A stretch of DNA of 64,000 nucleotides from Streptomyces dengpaensis (GTDB lineage: Bacteria; Actinomycetota; Actinomycetes; Streptomycetales; Streptomycetaceae). Positions 25,842 through 36,200 of this stretch are shown here, piece after piece. Location of the stretch: assembly GCF_002946835.1 (NCBI RefSeq), contig NZ_CP026652.1, positions 2,976,001 to 3,040,000 of the forward strand, written 5' to 3'. Under the pieces are notes generated by a model that was not told where the DNA came from, ran no database searches, and saw nothing but the letters and a program-made list of their open reading frames with translations. Within the stretch, counting starts at the first letter, position 1, and the number at the start of each line of letters is the position of its first letter. The position numbers and the translations under genes are program-made.

Positions 25842-26363
25842 TCACCCGAACTTCTGTACGCGCCCCACAGGGGCGCAGACAGACTGAGCGCTCCACTCGG
25901 CGGCCGTCGCCACAGAAGCTCTCGGCGCGTGGTAGCGGAGCCGCCTGGCTGTGGAGGACAGTGGCCAAGACGACGCTCCGGCGGGGGCTGAGCACCTGCG
26001 CGAGGTGGGCCCGCAGGTCGGGTCCGTAGCCGAAGCCCTGTTCCAGGCTCTCGGCGTAGTCGGCGGTCTGCTGCGGGGTCGGTTGCCAGCGGTCCGGGTC
26101 GACCGGGGCGAGACGAGCCCAAACCTCTTGGCGCGGTTGACCGCGTTGGTCGTGCTCTGGTCGGACAACGGCTTGCCCTCATTGCCCAACAAGGCGGCCA
26201 GCTTCCCGGGGCCGAAGGCCGCGTGTCCCAGACGGTCGGCCCATCCGATGGCGGCGAAGTGGACACGGTAGGCAAGCGGGTGCACAGGGTCCTGCGCCAT
26301 ACGCCGGTACTCGTGCTGGGAGACTCCGCCCCACGGGCGGTCATGACCGAAGCTGATGGCCAC
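25842..26363 (-). pseudogene. truncated element-borne gene fused to unrelated sequence
   Basis: A GTG at 26363 with AAGGAG upstream starts a protein whose first 88 residues look genuine (AISFGHDRPWGGVSQHEYRR, HPLAYRVHFAAIGWADRLGHAAFGPGKLAALLG). From memory, such small HTH-like proteins occur in Streptomyces integrative elements and phages. After RAKRFGLVSP the frame becomes Arg/Pro/Thr-rich noise. The genuine-looking continuation (DRWQPTPQQTADYAESLEQG) lies in another frame. A deletion junction between two former genes is the simplest reading. Confidence 0.55.
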
Positions 26364-26578
26364 TGGTCTGCGGCTCCTTCCTGTGAGGCGCACACGAGTG
26401 CGCCAGCGACCCCCGCCGGACGGCGGGACATGTGTCTCCCTTCTTCGCGGGGGTGGCCGTGCGGAAGGCACAGCGCTTCACAGGTGGCGCCCAAGGCTTC
26501 GGGCCTGGACTCGGTCTCATGCAGTCGGGAGCGACGGCGGCGACCTGGCCCGGCATCGTACAACATGCTGAAACGGGA

Positions 26579-26602
26579 AAGGCCCCCGTCGTCGGGGGCC
26601 TT
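26579..26602 (-). terminator. terminator of integrase remnant
   Basis: AAGGCCCCCG and CGGGGGCCTT (26579-26588 with 26593-26602) are followed on the minus strand by TTTCCCG, 20 nt past the remnant's stop. Confidence 0.7.
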
Positions 26603-26622
26603 CCTCGCCTGCTCGACCTTCG

Positions 26623-26868
26623 TCAGGCAGGGGCCGGGACCTTCTCGACTCCCTCTGGTCCTATGGCTTCCTGATCGGTCTTCGCTCGCTGCGCTGCACG
26701 CTCCGCTTCGAAGTCCTCCCAACGGCTGACGATCTCCCACTCCGCCCCCGTAAGCGCCTTGGGCTTCTCGTACGGCTTTCCCGGCAACGAGACCGGCGTG
26801 ATCGGTGAGAGCACCTGAGAAGACTTGGACAGACGGACCACGCCAAGCGCCCTGGGCCTGTCGCTCAC
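26623..26868 (-). pseudogene. internally deleted large serine integrase
   Basis: GTG 26868, behind GGGGAGGGG, begins MSDRPRALGVVRLSK, the N-terminus of Streptomyces large serine recombinases with the catalytic Ser at about residue 14. Within four more residues it jumps to LPGKPYEKPKALTGAEWEIVSRWEDFEAERAAQRAK, which resembles an integrase C-terminus. Only 81 codons remain where about 500-600 are expected, so it must be inactive. It starts about 60 nt from the right att-like boundary, the usual place for an integrase gene. Confidence 0.65.
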
Positions 26869-26930
26869 CCTTGCCCCTCCCCAAGACATGGGCGGCCTCC
26901 CCTGGCCGCCACAAGCAAGAGGGAAGTTTA

Positions 26931-27017
26931 CAGACCGTCTCCACCGTTCTCTTCCCGGACGGTTCGACCCTCACGAACCCTTCGCTGGCGCAGGTCAAGC
27001 AGAAGATCGGCGTCTGA
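26931..27017 (+). pseudogene. displaced original 3' end of mycoredoxin gene
   Basis: The 28 codons QTVSTVLFPDG...NPSLAQVKQKIGV and TGA match the C-terminal third of actinobacterial mycoredoxins, cut off from any start by the inserted segment. The cis-Pro of TVPT is now Ser, which suggests drift. Confidence 0.75.
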
Positions 27018-27023
27018 GCGACG

Positions 27024-27971
27024 TCAGGCGGTGTGCCCCCGCGCCGGCAGGGGCTTGCCGTACCAGAGCTCGATCAGGCGGGCCGCAATCGAGATTCCGT
27101 AGGGAGGCAGCACCTCCCCGGACTCGAAGGCGGCCCGCAGGTCTTCGCGGGAGAACCAGCGGGCCTCATGGATTTCCTCGCCGTCGACGTCGATCTCGCA
27201 CGAGGTGGCGCGGGCCATGAAGCCCAGCATCAGGCTGGAGGGGAAGGGCCACGGCTGGCTGGCGACGTACTCGACCTGGCCGACCGTGACGCCCACCTCC
27301 TCGAAGACCTCGCGGCGTACGGACTGCTCGATGGACTCGCCGGGCTCGACGAAGCCGGCGAGCGTGGAGAAGCGGCCTTCGGGCCAGTGCATCTGGCGGC
27401 CGAGCAGGATGCGGTCGTCGTCGTCCGTGACAGCCATGATCACGGCGGGGTCGGTGCGCGGGTAGTGCTCGGCGCCGCAGGCGGGGCAGCGGCGGATGTG
27501 GCCGGCGGCCGCGATGACCGTGCGCTCGCCGCAGCGCGAGCAGAAGCGGTGCAGACGCTGCCAGTTCTCCAGGGCAACCGCGTGCACCATCAGGCCCGCG
27601 TCGCGGGGTGACAGCAGGAGTCCGGCCTCGCGCAGTCCTGCCGGGCGCGCGGACTGGTCCATGCGGCCGGGAAGCGCGTCCTTCTGGAGTGCGAAGTAGC
27701 TCACCCCGTCGTCGTCCGTGCCCAGGAAGTAGCGGTGCGCCTCGGTGAGCGGGGCCTCGAAGGAGGGGGTCATCACGAGCTCGGTGGTGCCGTCCGCCGT
27801 CTCGTCGATGAGTACCTGACCGCCGGAGACCACGAAGGCGCGGGTTGTGGGGTGGCTCCAGGCCGCCGCGAGCCAGGCCTCGTCGAGCCGGTGGTGGGCG
27901 GACCTGTCGATGCCGCTCGGGGCGGTGAGCGAGATGGGACGGTCGGCGCTGTGGTCGGTCCAGGTGGTCAC
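27024..27971 (-). CDS. nudC: NADH pyrophosphatase NudC
   Basis: The 315-residue protein hydrolyses NAD(H) to NMN(H) and AMP and may remove NAD caps from RNA. It has the NudC zinc ribbon (CSRCGER ... CPACGAEHYPRTDPAVI, near residue 150). The Nudix box follows (GFVEPGESIEQSVRREVFEEVG, near 205), then the diagnostic SQPWPFPSSLMLGF motif. GTG 27971 with GGAAG 6 nt upstream is preferred; sequence above it is not protein-like. Conserved neighbourhood with uvrD2 and mycoredoxin is shared with mycobacteria. Confidence 0.93.
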   Translation of the reverse strand: MTTWTDHSADRPISLTAPSGIDRSAHHRLDEAWLAAAWSHPTTRAFVVSGGQVLIDETADGTTELVMTPSFEAPLTEAHRYFLGTDDDGVSYFALQKDALPGRMDQSARPAGLREAGLLLSPRDAGLMVHAVALENWQRLHRFCSRCGERTVIAAAGHIRRCPACGAEHYPRTDPAVIMAVTDDDDRILLGRQMHWPEGRFSTLAGFVEPGESIEQSVRREVFEEVGVTVGQVEYVASQPWPFPSSLMLGFMARATSCEIDVDGEEIHEARWFSREDLRAAFESGEVLPPYGISIAARLIELWYGKPLPARGHTA

Positions 27972-28085
27972 GGGTGCTTCCAACTCCCCCGGTGGAACGG
28001 TTGTTTCGGCGGGCGGTTCAGCTGGGCGGATGTGAGGGACGCTCTTCAGGGCATGGTCTCGGGGCAGGGGCATGGATCGGCTTCT

Positions 28086-29498
28086 TCAGTGTGCCTCGCG
28101 CCAGTTCTCGGCCAGGTCTCCCCACAGGTAGGCGGTGGTTTCGACGCCCTTCATCAGGAGATCGAGTTCGACCTTCTCGTTGGGGGCGTGCCAGCCGTCG
28201 GAGGGGACGGAGATGCCCAGGAAGAGCACGGGGGCGCCGAGCACTTCCTGAAGATCGGCCGCGGGGCCCGAGCCGCCCTCGCGCGTGAAGCGGACGGGCT
28301 GCTCGAAGGCACGGCCCATGGCGCGGGCGACGGACTGCAGGGCCGGGTGGTCCAGGGGCGTGAGGCACGGGCGCGTGGCCGCGCCGAACGTGATCTCGTG
28401 GCGGATTCCGGCGGGCAGCTGCTGGGCGGCCCAATCGCGGACGGCCTTCTCGATGTGGTCCGGGTCCTGGCCCGCGACCAGCCTGAAGGAGAGCTTCACC
28501 ATGGCCGAGGACGGGATGATCGTCTTGCTGCCGGGGCCCTGGTAACCGCCCCCTATGCCGTTGACCTCGGCGGTCGGGCGGGCCCAGATGCGCTCCAGGG
28601 TGGTGTGTCCGGCCTCCCCGAAGGTGGCCTTCGACTTGGCCGTGCGCAGCCACCGCTCCTCGTCGAACGGCAGCTCGGCGAAGAGCTCGCGCTCGCGGTC
28701 GGTGAGTTCGGTGATGCCCTCGTAGAAGCCGGGCACGGCCACGCGCGCGTGCTCGTCGTGCAGGGCCGCGACGAGGCGGGCGGCAGCGGTCGCCGGGTTG
28801 GGTACGGCACCGCCGAAGGAGCCGGAGTGGATGTCCTGGTCGGGGCCGTACAGCTCGATCTCGCACTCGGCGAGGCCGCGCATGCCGGTGCACACCGTGG
28901 GCGTGTCCTCGGACCACATGCCGGTGTCGGAGACGATCACGGCGTCGGCGGCGAGCCGCTTCGCTTGCGCTTCGACGAGGTCACGGAAGTGCGGGGAGCC
29001 GGACTCCTCCTCGCCCTCGATCAGCAGCTTGAGGTGGACGGCCGGTGCGGTGCGCCCGGTGGCGGCGAGATGGGCGCGGACGCCGAGTGTGTGAAAGAAC
29101 ACCTGCCCCTTGTCGTCGGCGGCCCCGCGCGCGTGGAGGCGGTTTCCGCGGATCACCGGCTCGAAGGGCTCGGTGTCCCAGCCGTCCTCGCGGGCGGCGG
29201 GCTGGACGTCGTGGTGCCCGTAGACAAGGACCGTGGGGGCGCCCGGGTCCTCGGAGGGCCACTCGGCGAAGACGGCCGGGGCGCCCGCGGTGGGCCAGAC
29301 CTCCGTGGTCGGGAAGCCGGTCTCCCGGAGCTTGGCGGCAAGCCAGTCGGCGCTGCGCGCGACGTCCGCGGCGTGGTCGGGCTGAGCCGACACCGAGGGG
29401 ATGCGCAGCCACTCGGAGAGGTCGTCGAGGAAGGCGTCGCGGTGATTCTGGATGTACATACGCGCGGTGCTGACGGCGATGTCAACGGGCTTGCTCAT
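28086..29498 (-). CDS. M20-family dipeptidase
   Basis: The 470-residue zinc peptidase has the M20 ligand set: GHHDVQP (near residue 88), ARGAADDKG with the bridging Asp (near 123), EGEEESGS with the catalytic Glu (near 158), SDTGMW and a C-terminal HAPNE. A dimerisation domain (DIHSGSFGGAVPNP) is inserted mid-protein. This layout matches cytosolic dipeptidases of the ArgE/DapE/CPG2 group acting on small peptides. Start MSKPVD at 29498 has AGG 9 nt upstream. It lies 10 nt below the adnB stop and may be co-transcribed. Confidence 0.9.
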   Translation of the reverse strand: MSKPVDIAVSTARMYIQNHRDAFLDDLSEWLRIPSVSAQPDHAADVARSADWLAAKLRETGFPTTEVWPTAGAPAVFAEWPSEDPGAPTVLVYGHHDVQPAAREDGWDTEPFEPVIRGNRLHARGAADDKGQVFFHTLGVRAHLAATGRTAPAVHLKLLIEGEEESGSPHFRDLVEAQAKRLAADAVIVSDTGMWSEDTPTVCTGMRGLAECEIELYGPDQDIHSGSFGGAVPNPATAAARLVAALHDEHARVAVPGFYEGITELTDRERELFAELPFDEERWLRTAKSKATFGEAGHTTLERIWARPTAEVNGIGGGYQGPGSKTIIPSSAMVKLSFRLVAGQDPDHIEKAVRDWAAQQLPAGIRHEITFGAATRPCLTPLDHPALQSVARAMGRAFEQPVRFTREGGSGPAADLQEVLGAPVLFLGISVPSDGWHAPNEKVELDLLMKGVETTAYLWGDLAENWREAH

Positions 29499-29508
29499 GG
29501 TGACGAGC

Positions 29509-32500
29509 CTATCCGCCCACGGAGGCGTGTTCGTCCGGCGGTTCCCCGGGAGGCTCTTCCCGCGGGTCTGCTGGGCCTCCCATGAGCAGCCGCTCCAGTG
29601 CCGCACGGTCCGCGAGGTCGTCCGGTCGCACGACCTCGCCGCTGCGGACGTAGAGGAACGCGGCCTTGACGGACTCCAGGGGCATTCCCTGCTGCTCGGC
29701 CCAGGCGAGGCGGTAGAGCGCGAGCTGGAGGGGGTCGGCGGTGCGTCCGCGGTTGGTCTTCCAGTCGACGATCTCGTACGTCGTCCCCTCGCCGTCGTCC
29801 TCCCTGTAGACGGCGTCGATACGCCCGCGTACGACGCGCCCCGCGATGGCGAGCTGGAAGGGCGCCTCGACGCGGTAGGGGGTGCGGTGCGCGTACGGAG
29901 TGCGTTCGAAGGCGTCCTTGAGGGCCTCCAGGTCGCGCTCGTCGGCGATCTCGGCCTCGCTGCCGGGCAGCTCCTCCGGCTCCAGCAGGGGCAGCCGCAG
30001 CTCTTCGAAGCGGGACTCCACCCAGGCGTGGAAGCGGGTGCCCCGGCGCGCGGCGGGCTGCGGGGGGCGCGGCATGGGGCGTGCCAGCTCCTGAGCGAAG
30101 CCGTCCGGGTCCGCGGCCAGGCGCAGCAGCTGCGACGCGGTGAGCGACGACGGCAGGGGTACGTCCGTGACGCTCGCGCGGGCGTGCAGGAGCTCTCCGG
30201 TGAGCGCGTCCAGGTCGCGGTCCCAGGAGGCGAGGGTGCGGGCCTCCTCCGGGGTGAGGCCGGCTTCGGCGGGGTGCCGGCGGGCGTGCGGGATCATCAC
30301 CCCTGGCGGGGCGTCGTCCGGGTCCCCGGCGGGCGGCACGCGCGTGTGATGTGCCGGTGCGAGGAGCGTCGGCCGGTCCGTGGTCCACGCGTCCCAGTCG
30401 GAGGCGTCGTTGTCGGGGAGGCTGGGCGACTCGGCGTAGTCCGGAGAGCCGTCCTCTTCATAGGGCTCATGAGGCTCGTAGGTCGGTTCGTCGTCCTCCG
30501 GAGGAGGTGGCCATTCCGGGTCGTCGAAGGAGGCCGGGTCGTGCGCTGCCGCGGGCCGACCCCCCTCGGCCCCCGGGCGGGCGTCCTCGTGCGACGCCGC
30601 CCGCTCCAAGTGGGCGAGCACGGTCTCCGCGGCCGCTCGGCGGCGGGCGAGCGCCGCGTCATCGAGCGGGAGCGGCCACGCGTGGTCGGCGGCCGCCTCG
30701 CGAAGGGCGGGGTTCTCCTCGTCCTCAAGGGGCTCGTCGGCCCAGACCTCGATCTCTCCGTGTCCGGCCGCGCAGTGCTCGTACAGGGCGTGCAGGAAGT
30801 CCGAGGGGCCGCGCGGCCGCTTCTGGGAGGGGCCCCACCAGTGGCCGGAGCCGAGCAGGAGCGAGCGGGGGCGGGTGAAGGTGACGTAGCCGAGGCGGAG
30901 TTCCTCGGTGTGCTGGTGGTCCTTCATTGCCTCGTGGAAGGCCTTGATGCCCTTGGCGTCCCAGGCGTCGATGTCGGGCAGCGTGTCGGCGTCGCCGCGC
31001 AGCTCGTGCGGCAGGACCTTGCCCTGGGCGGTCCATTTCTCGCGGCCCTGGCTGCTGGGGAAGGTGCCGTTGACGAGGCCGGGGACCGCGACGACGTCCC
31101 ACTCCAGGCCCTTGGACTTGTGCGCGGTCAGCACCTTGACGGTGTTCTCGCCGCCGGGCAGGGCGTTGTCGAGGCCCTTCTCGTACTGCGCGGCGGTGCG
31201 CAGGAAGCCGAGGAAGGCCAGCAGCGTCGCCTCGCCGTCGCCCGCCGCGAAGGACGCGGCGATGTCCAGGAAGTTCGACAGGGTCTCCCGGCGGCGGGCG
31301 GCCAGTGCGTGCGGGGATGCGGAGAGCTCGACTTCCAGGCCCGTGACGGCGAGCACCCGGTGCAGGACGTCCATCAGCGGGTCTGCGAGCGAGCGGCGCA
31401 GGTCGCGCAGCTCTGCCGCGAGCCGCGCGAACCGCACCCGGGCGTCCGGCGAGAAGGGCAGCCCGTCGTCGTCCCGTTCGGCCTCGAAGGGCATCTCCAG
31501 GAACGTGTCGAGCGCGTCGGCGAGCGAAATCACCTCGGCCGGATCGACTCCCTCGACGGCGGCGGCGAGCCGGCGCTCCGGGTCGTCGTCGGCCCCTACG
31601 CGCGCGTGGGACACGAGAAGGCGGGCGCGCCGCCCCAGGAGGGCGAGGTCGCGGGGGCCGATCCGCCAGCGCGGCCCGGTGAGCAGCCGTACCAAGGAGG
31701 CGTTGGCGCCGGGGTCCTGGAGGACCTCGCAGACGGCGACGAGATCGGCGACCTCGGGAAGGTGCAGCAGCCCGGAGAGGCCCACCACCTCGACGGGGAT
31801 GTCACGGGCGACGAGCGCGCGCTGGATCTCGGCGAAGTCGGTGGCCGTACGGCACAGGACCGCGATCTCGCCGGGCGCCTTCCCGGTGCGTACGAGATGG
31901 GCGATCGAGTCGGCCAGCCAGTCGATCTCCTCGGCGTGGGTGCGCAGCAGCGCGCAGCGGACCAGGCCGTCGCGCTCGGCTCCGGGGGCCGGGCGGAGCG
32001 CCTCCACGCCCGCGTGCATGGCGCGCAGGGGCTCCGCGAGGCCGTTGGCGAGGTCGAGGAGGCGGCCGCCGCTGCGGCGGTTCTCACTGAGCGCCTGGCG
32101 GGTCGCGGGGCGGCCGTCGGGGCGCGCGAAATGCTCGGGGAAGTCGTCGAGGTTGGCGACGGAGGCGCCGCGCCAGCCGTAGATCGCCTGGCAGGGGTCG
32201 CCGACCGCGGTCACCGGGTGACCGGTGCCCCTGCCGAACAGCCCGGCGAGCAGCACGCGTTGGGCCACCGAGGTGTCCTGGTACTCGTCCAGCAGGACAA
32301 CACGGAACTCGTCGCGCAGGATCTCGCCGACCTCGGGGCGGGTGCGGGCCAGGGTGGCCGAGAGGGCGATCTGGTCGCCGAAGTCGAGGAGGTCGCGCTC
32401 GCGCTTGGCCGCGCGGTAGCGGCCCACCAGCTCGGTGAGCTCGCGCCGGGCCGCGGCCGCCTCGGGGACCTTGCGCAGGTCGGCGTTGGTGAGTTTGGCG

Positions 32501-33099
32501 CCCTCCAGGGAGCGCAGCAGTTCGGCGTCGTACGCGCTCAGGTCCTCGGGGCGTACGAGGTGTTCGGCGAGCTCGGAGTCGAGTGTGAGGAGGTCGCCGA
32601 CGAGGTCCGGGAAGGAGCGGGTCAGCGCCGGGTACGGCCCCGGTGCCTCGCGCAGCACGCGCGCGGCGAGCTGGTAGCGGGTGGCGTCGGCGAGCAGGCG
32701 GGACGTCGGTTCGAGCCCGATGCGCAGCCCGTGGTCGGTCAGCAGGCGGCCCGCGAAGGCGTGGTACGTGGAGATGACGGGCTCGCCCGGCGGGTTGTCG
32801 GGGTCGATCACGTCCGGGTCGGTGACACCCGCCTTGATGAGCGCCTTGCGGACACGCTCGGCGAGTTCGCCCGCCGCCTTGTTCGTGAACGTCAGACCGA
32901 GGACCTGCTCGGGGGCGACCTGTCCGGTGCCGACGAGCCACACCACGCGCGCCGCCATCACCGTGGTCTTGCCCGAACCGGCTCCGGCCACGATCACCTG
33001 CGGGGCGGGCGGTGCGGTGATGCAGGCCGTCTGCTCCGGGGTGAACGGGATGCCGAGGAGCTCCTTGAGCTGCTCGGGATCGGTGATACGGGCGGGCAC
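29509..33099 (-). CDS. adnB: AdnB, UvrD-like motor and nuclease subunit of AdnAB
   Basis: This protein of about 1196 residues pairs an SF1A helicase with a C-terminal RecB-type nuclease. Walker A is AGAGSGKTT near residue 38 and Walker B VVLLDEYQDTSVAQR. The nuclease motif RIDAVYRED ... YEIVDWKTNRG is near residue 1110. With the gene above it forms the AdnAB helicase-nuclease that resects double-strand ends in actinobacteria. A start at GTG 33099 (MPARITDPEQ) matches the family, but the frame is open to 33141 and no strong ribosome site decides it. Residues 830-960 are an acidic, Pro-rich insert. Confidence 0.92.
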   Translation of the reverse strand: MPARITDPEQLKELLGIPFTPEQTACITAPPAPQVIVAGAGSGKTTVMAARVVWLVGTGQVAPEQVLGLTFTNKAAGELAERVRKALIKAGVTDPDVIDPDNPPGEPVISTYHAFAGRLLTDHGLRIGLEPTSRLLADATRYQLAARVLREAPGPYPALTRSFPDLVGDLLTLDSELAEHLVRPEDLSAYDAELLRSLEGAKLTNADLRKVPEAAAARRELTELVGRYRAAKRERDLLDFGDQIALSATLARTRPEVGEILRDEFRVVLLDEYQDTSVAQRVLLAGLFGRGTGHPVTAVGDPCQAIYGWRGASVANLDDFPEHFARPDGRPATRQALSENRRSGGRLLDLANGLAEPLRAMHAGVEALRPAPGAERDGLVRCALLRTHAEEIDWLADSIAHLVRTGKAPGEIAVLCRTATDFAEIQRALVARDIPVEVVGLSGLLHLPEVADLVAVCEVLQDPGANASLVRLLTGPRWRIGPRDLALLGRRARLLVSHARVGADDDPERRLAAAVEGVDPAEVISLADALDTFLEMPFEAERDDDGLPFSPDARVRFARLAAELRDLRRSLADPLMDVLHRVLAVTGLEVELSASPHALAARRRETLSNFLDIAASFAAGDGEATLLAFLGFLRTAAQYEKGLDNALPGGENTVKVLTAHKSKGLEWDVVAVPGLVNGTFPSSQGREKWTAQGKVLPHELRGDADTLPDIDAWDAKGIKAFHEAMKDHQHTEELRLGYVTFTRPRSLLLGSGHWWGPSQKRPRGPSDFLHALYEHCAAGHGEIEVWADEPLEDEENPALREAAADHAWPLPLDDAALARRRAAAETVLAHLERAASHEDARPGAEGGRPAAAHDPASFDDPEWPPPPEDDEPTYEPHEPYEEDGSPDYAESPSLPDNDASDWDAWTTDRPTLLAPAHHTRVPPAGDPDDAPPGVMIPHARRHPAEAGLTPEEARTLASWDRDLDALTGELLHARASVTDVPLPSSLTASQLLRLAADPDGFAQELARPMPRPPQPAARRGTRFHAWVESRFEELRLPLLEPEELPGSEAEIADERDLEALKDAFERTPYAHRTPYRVEAPFQLAIAGRVVRGRIDAVYREDDGEGTTYEIVDWKTNRGRTADPLQLALYRLAWAEQQGMPLESVKAAFLYVRSGEVVRPDDLADRAALERLLMGGPADPREEPPGEPPDEHASVGG

Positions 33100-33222
33100 C
33101 TCAGAGAGGCTAGCGGCGCCCACTGACAGCGGGGGCCACATCGGCCGCCGGGGCGGAAGAACCGCTGGTCAGCACGCGTGGTGCCGTACGTCACTCGTCG
33201 ACGTGACGCCCCCTCGGGCACC

Positions 33223-36200
33223 TCACTCGACCACCTGCCGCCCCTCCGGCCGAGCGCTGCACGACGCCCGGAACGCGCAGTGTGTGCAGTGTTGTCCCGT
33301 TGTCGGCGAGAACCGTTCGTCGAGGACCTTGCCGGCGGCGGTGGCCAGGAGGTCGCCGACCCACTCGCCCGCCAGCGGCTCTTGGGCCTGCACCTTGGGG
33401 AGGGTCTCGCCGCCGTTCTTCTTGGCGGCGCCCTGGCGCAGCTGGACGAGTTCGGCGCCGCCCGGTTCGGGGCGTACGCCCTCGAAGGCGTCGTCGACGG
33501 CGCCCTCGCGGACGGCGAGCTGGTAGACGGCGAGCTGCGGGTGGTGGGTCACCTCGGCGGCGCTCGGCGCGTGCTTGCCGGTCTTGAAGTCGACTACGTA
33601 GGCGCGGCCTTCGGTGTCCGCCTCGACGCGGTCCATGGAGCCGCGGATGCGTACTTCGTAGGAGCCCGCTTCGAGGGTCACGTCGAAGTCATGCTCACTG
33701 GCCACCGGCGTACGGCCGGTGCGGTCCATGACGTGCCACTTCAGGAAGCGTTCGAGCGCCACGCGCGCGTGCTCCTTCTCCTGCGCCGACTTCCAGGGCG
33801 CGTCGAAGGCGAGCGCGTTCCACACGGAGTCGAGGCGCTCCATGAGGACGTCGAGGTCGGCGGGGGTGTGTCCGGACGCGACCTCGTCGGCGAGCACGTG
33901 CACCACGTTGCCGAAGCCCTGGGCGGCCGTGGCGGGCGCGTCGGCCTTCACCTCGCGGCCCAGGAACCACTGCAGGGCGCAGGTGTTGGCCAGCTGGTCG
34001 AGGGCGCTTCCGGAGAGCACGACGGGCTGGTCGCGGTCGCGCAGCGGGACCTTGCTCTCGGTCGGCTCGTACATGCCCCACCAGCGGTAGGGGTGCGCGG
34101 ACGGGACCAGCGGGCGGCCGTCCTCGTCGGCGAGTGCGGCCAGCCGGGCCAGGCGGCGGGCCGCGGCCTGCCTGAGGGTGTCCGACACGCGCGGGTCGAC
34201 GGTCGTGGCGCGCAGTTCGGCGACCAGCGCGGCGACGGACAGGGGGCGGCGCGGGCGGCCGGTCACGTCCTTGGGTTCGACACCGAGTTCGGCGAGGAAG
34301 CGGGACGGCTGGTCGCCGTCGTCGGCTGGGGCCTTCACGGCGGTGACGACAAGGCGTTCACGCGCGCGCGTGGCGGCCACGTAGAACAAACGGCGCTCTT
34401 CGGAGAGGAGGGCTCCGGGCGTGAGGGGTTCGGCGAGCCCGTCACGCCCGATGCGGTCCGCCTCCAGCAGGGAGCCGCGGCGGCGCAGATCCGGCCACAG
34501 GCCCTGCTGGACGCCGGCGAGGACGACGAGGCGCCACTCCAGGCCCTTGGAGCGGTGCGCGGTCATCAGGCGTACGGCGTCGGGCCGTACGGCCCTGCGG
34601 GTGAGCGTGTCGGCGGCGATGTCCTCGGCCTCGATCTCCTCCAGGAAGTTGAGGGCGCCGCGGCCCCCGGTGCGCTCCTCGGCGCGCGCCGCGGTCGCGA
34701 ACAGCGCGCACACGGCGTCGAGATCCCGGTCGGCATTGCGCCCCGCCGCGCCGCCGCGCCGGGCGGCCCGCTCCAGACGCTGCGGCCACGGCGTGCCCTC
34801 CCAGAGGTCCCAGAGCGCCTCCTCTGCGGTCCCGCCGCCCGCGAGGCGCTCCCGTGCCTTGCGCAGCAGCGCGCCGAGGCGCTGGGCTCCTCGCGCGTAC
34901 GCCGGGTCGTGCGCGACGAGCCGCTCCGGCTCGGCCAGCGCGCGGGCGAGCAGGTCGTCGGACGGCGGTGGTACGAGGTTGCCGGCGGCGCGCTCCTCCT
35001 CGCGCAGCGCACGGCCCAGGCGCCGCAGGTCGGCGGCGTCCATGCTCGCGAGGGGCGAGGCGAGCAGGGTGAGTGCGGTCTCGGTGTCGAGCCAGGGCCG
35101 CGGCTGCTCCGGGGCCGCAGGGCTGGCGCGTTCGGCGTCCTCGGGCAGAGCACCTTCGTCGTCGACGGGTGCGCCACCCTCGTCCTCCGCGGGTACGGCA
35201 GCGTCGGTTTCCGCGGACAAGGCACCGTCGGTGGCCGAGTCCTCGCCCTGCTCAGCCCGTGCCACCGCCCGCAGCGCCGTCAGCAGCGGCGCGACCGCCG
35301 ACTCGTGGCGCAGCGGCAGATCGTCGCCGTCGATGTCGAGCGGCACTCCAGCCGCCGTGAGCGCCCGCCTGATGGTCGGAATCGTGCGAGAACCCGCGCG
35401 CACCAGGACGGCCATGTCGCCCCACGGCACGCCGTCCTCCAGGTGGGCGCGGCGCAGGATGTCCGCGATGTTGTCGAGCTCCGTGCCGGGCGTGGGGTAC
35501 GTGTAGACCTCGACGCGGCCACCATCCCGTACCGGGGACAGCTCGCGGTGGGCGCGCACCTTCTCCGCCGGGAGGCGGGTCAGCGGCATGCGTTGGGTGA
35601 GCAGGCGTGTCGCGGCCAGCAGGGCCGCTCCCGAGCGGCGGGACGTCCGCAGGACCTCGACCGGCGCCGGGCGGCCGTCCGCGCGCGGGAAGGTGTCGGG
35701 GAAGTCCAGGATGCCGTTCACATCGGCGCCCCGGAAGGCGTAGATCGACTGGTCCGGGTCGCCGAAGGCGACGAGGGTGCGCCCGCCGCCCGCGAGGGCG
35801 TGCAGCAGCCGCACCTGCGCGGGGTCGGTGTCCTGGTACTCGTCCACGTACACGGCGTCGTACTGGGCGGCGAGGTGCTCGGCGACCTCGGGGCGCCGGG
35901 CGAGCAGCACCGCGCGGTGGACGAGTTCCGCGTAGTCGAGCACTCCTTGCATGTCGAGAACGTCGAGGTACTCGGCGAGGAAGGCCGCCGCCGCGCCCCA
36001 GTCGGGGCGGCCGATGCGCTGGGCGAAGGCGTCCAGGGCGTCGGGGCTCAGGCCCAGTTCGCGGCTGCGGGCGAGGACCGCTCGGACCTCGTCGGCGAAA
36101 CCACGGGTGGTGAGGCAGGCGCGCAGTTCGTCCGGCCAGCGCACATGTGCGAGACCGAGCCGCTCCAGGTCGGGCTGGCCCGCGAGGAGCCCGCGCACCG

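Larger units (their letters stand above)
25610..26935. mobile_element. decayed integrative element inserted in mycoredoxin gene
   Basis: About 1.3 kb separates the current mrx 3' end from the displaced original one at 26931. Inside are a truncated serine-integrase gene running away from the right boundary, its terminator, and a fragment of a gene I associate with Streptomyces integrative elements and phages. The boundary sequences share only a short imperfect core (CAGAC[G/C]GT), as expected for serine recombinases. No replication, transfer or structural genes remain. Boundaries are approximate. Confidence 0.65.

Noticed and set aside
25655..26998. 447-codon minus-strand frame over the inserted element
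   Set aside because: Composition is random-like, and it overlaps mrx, the integrase remnant and a terminator.
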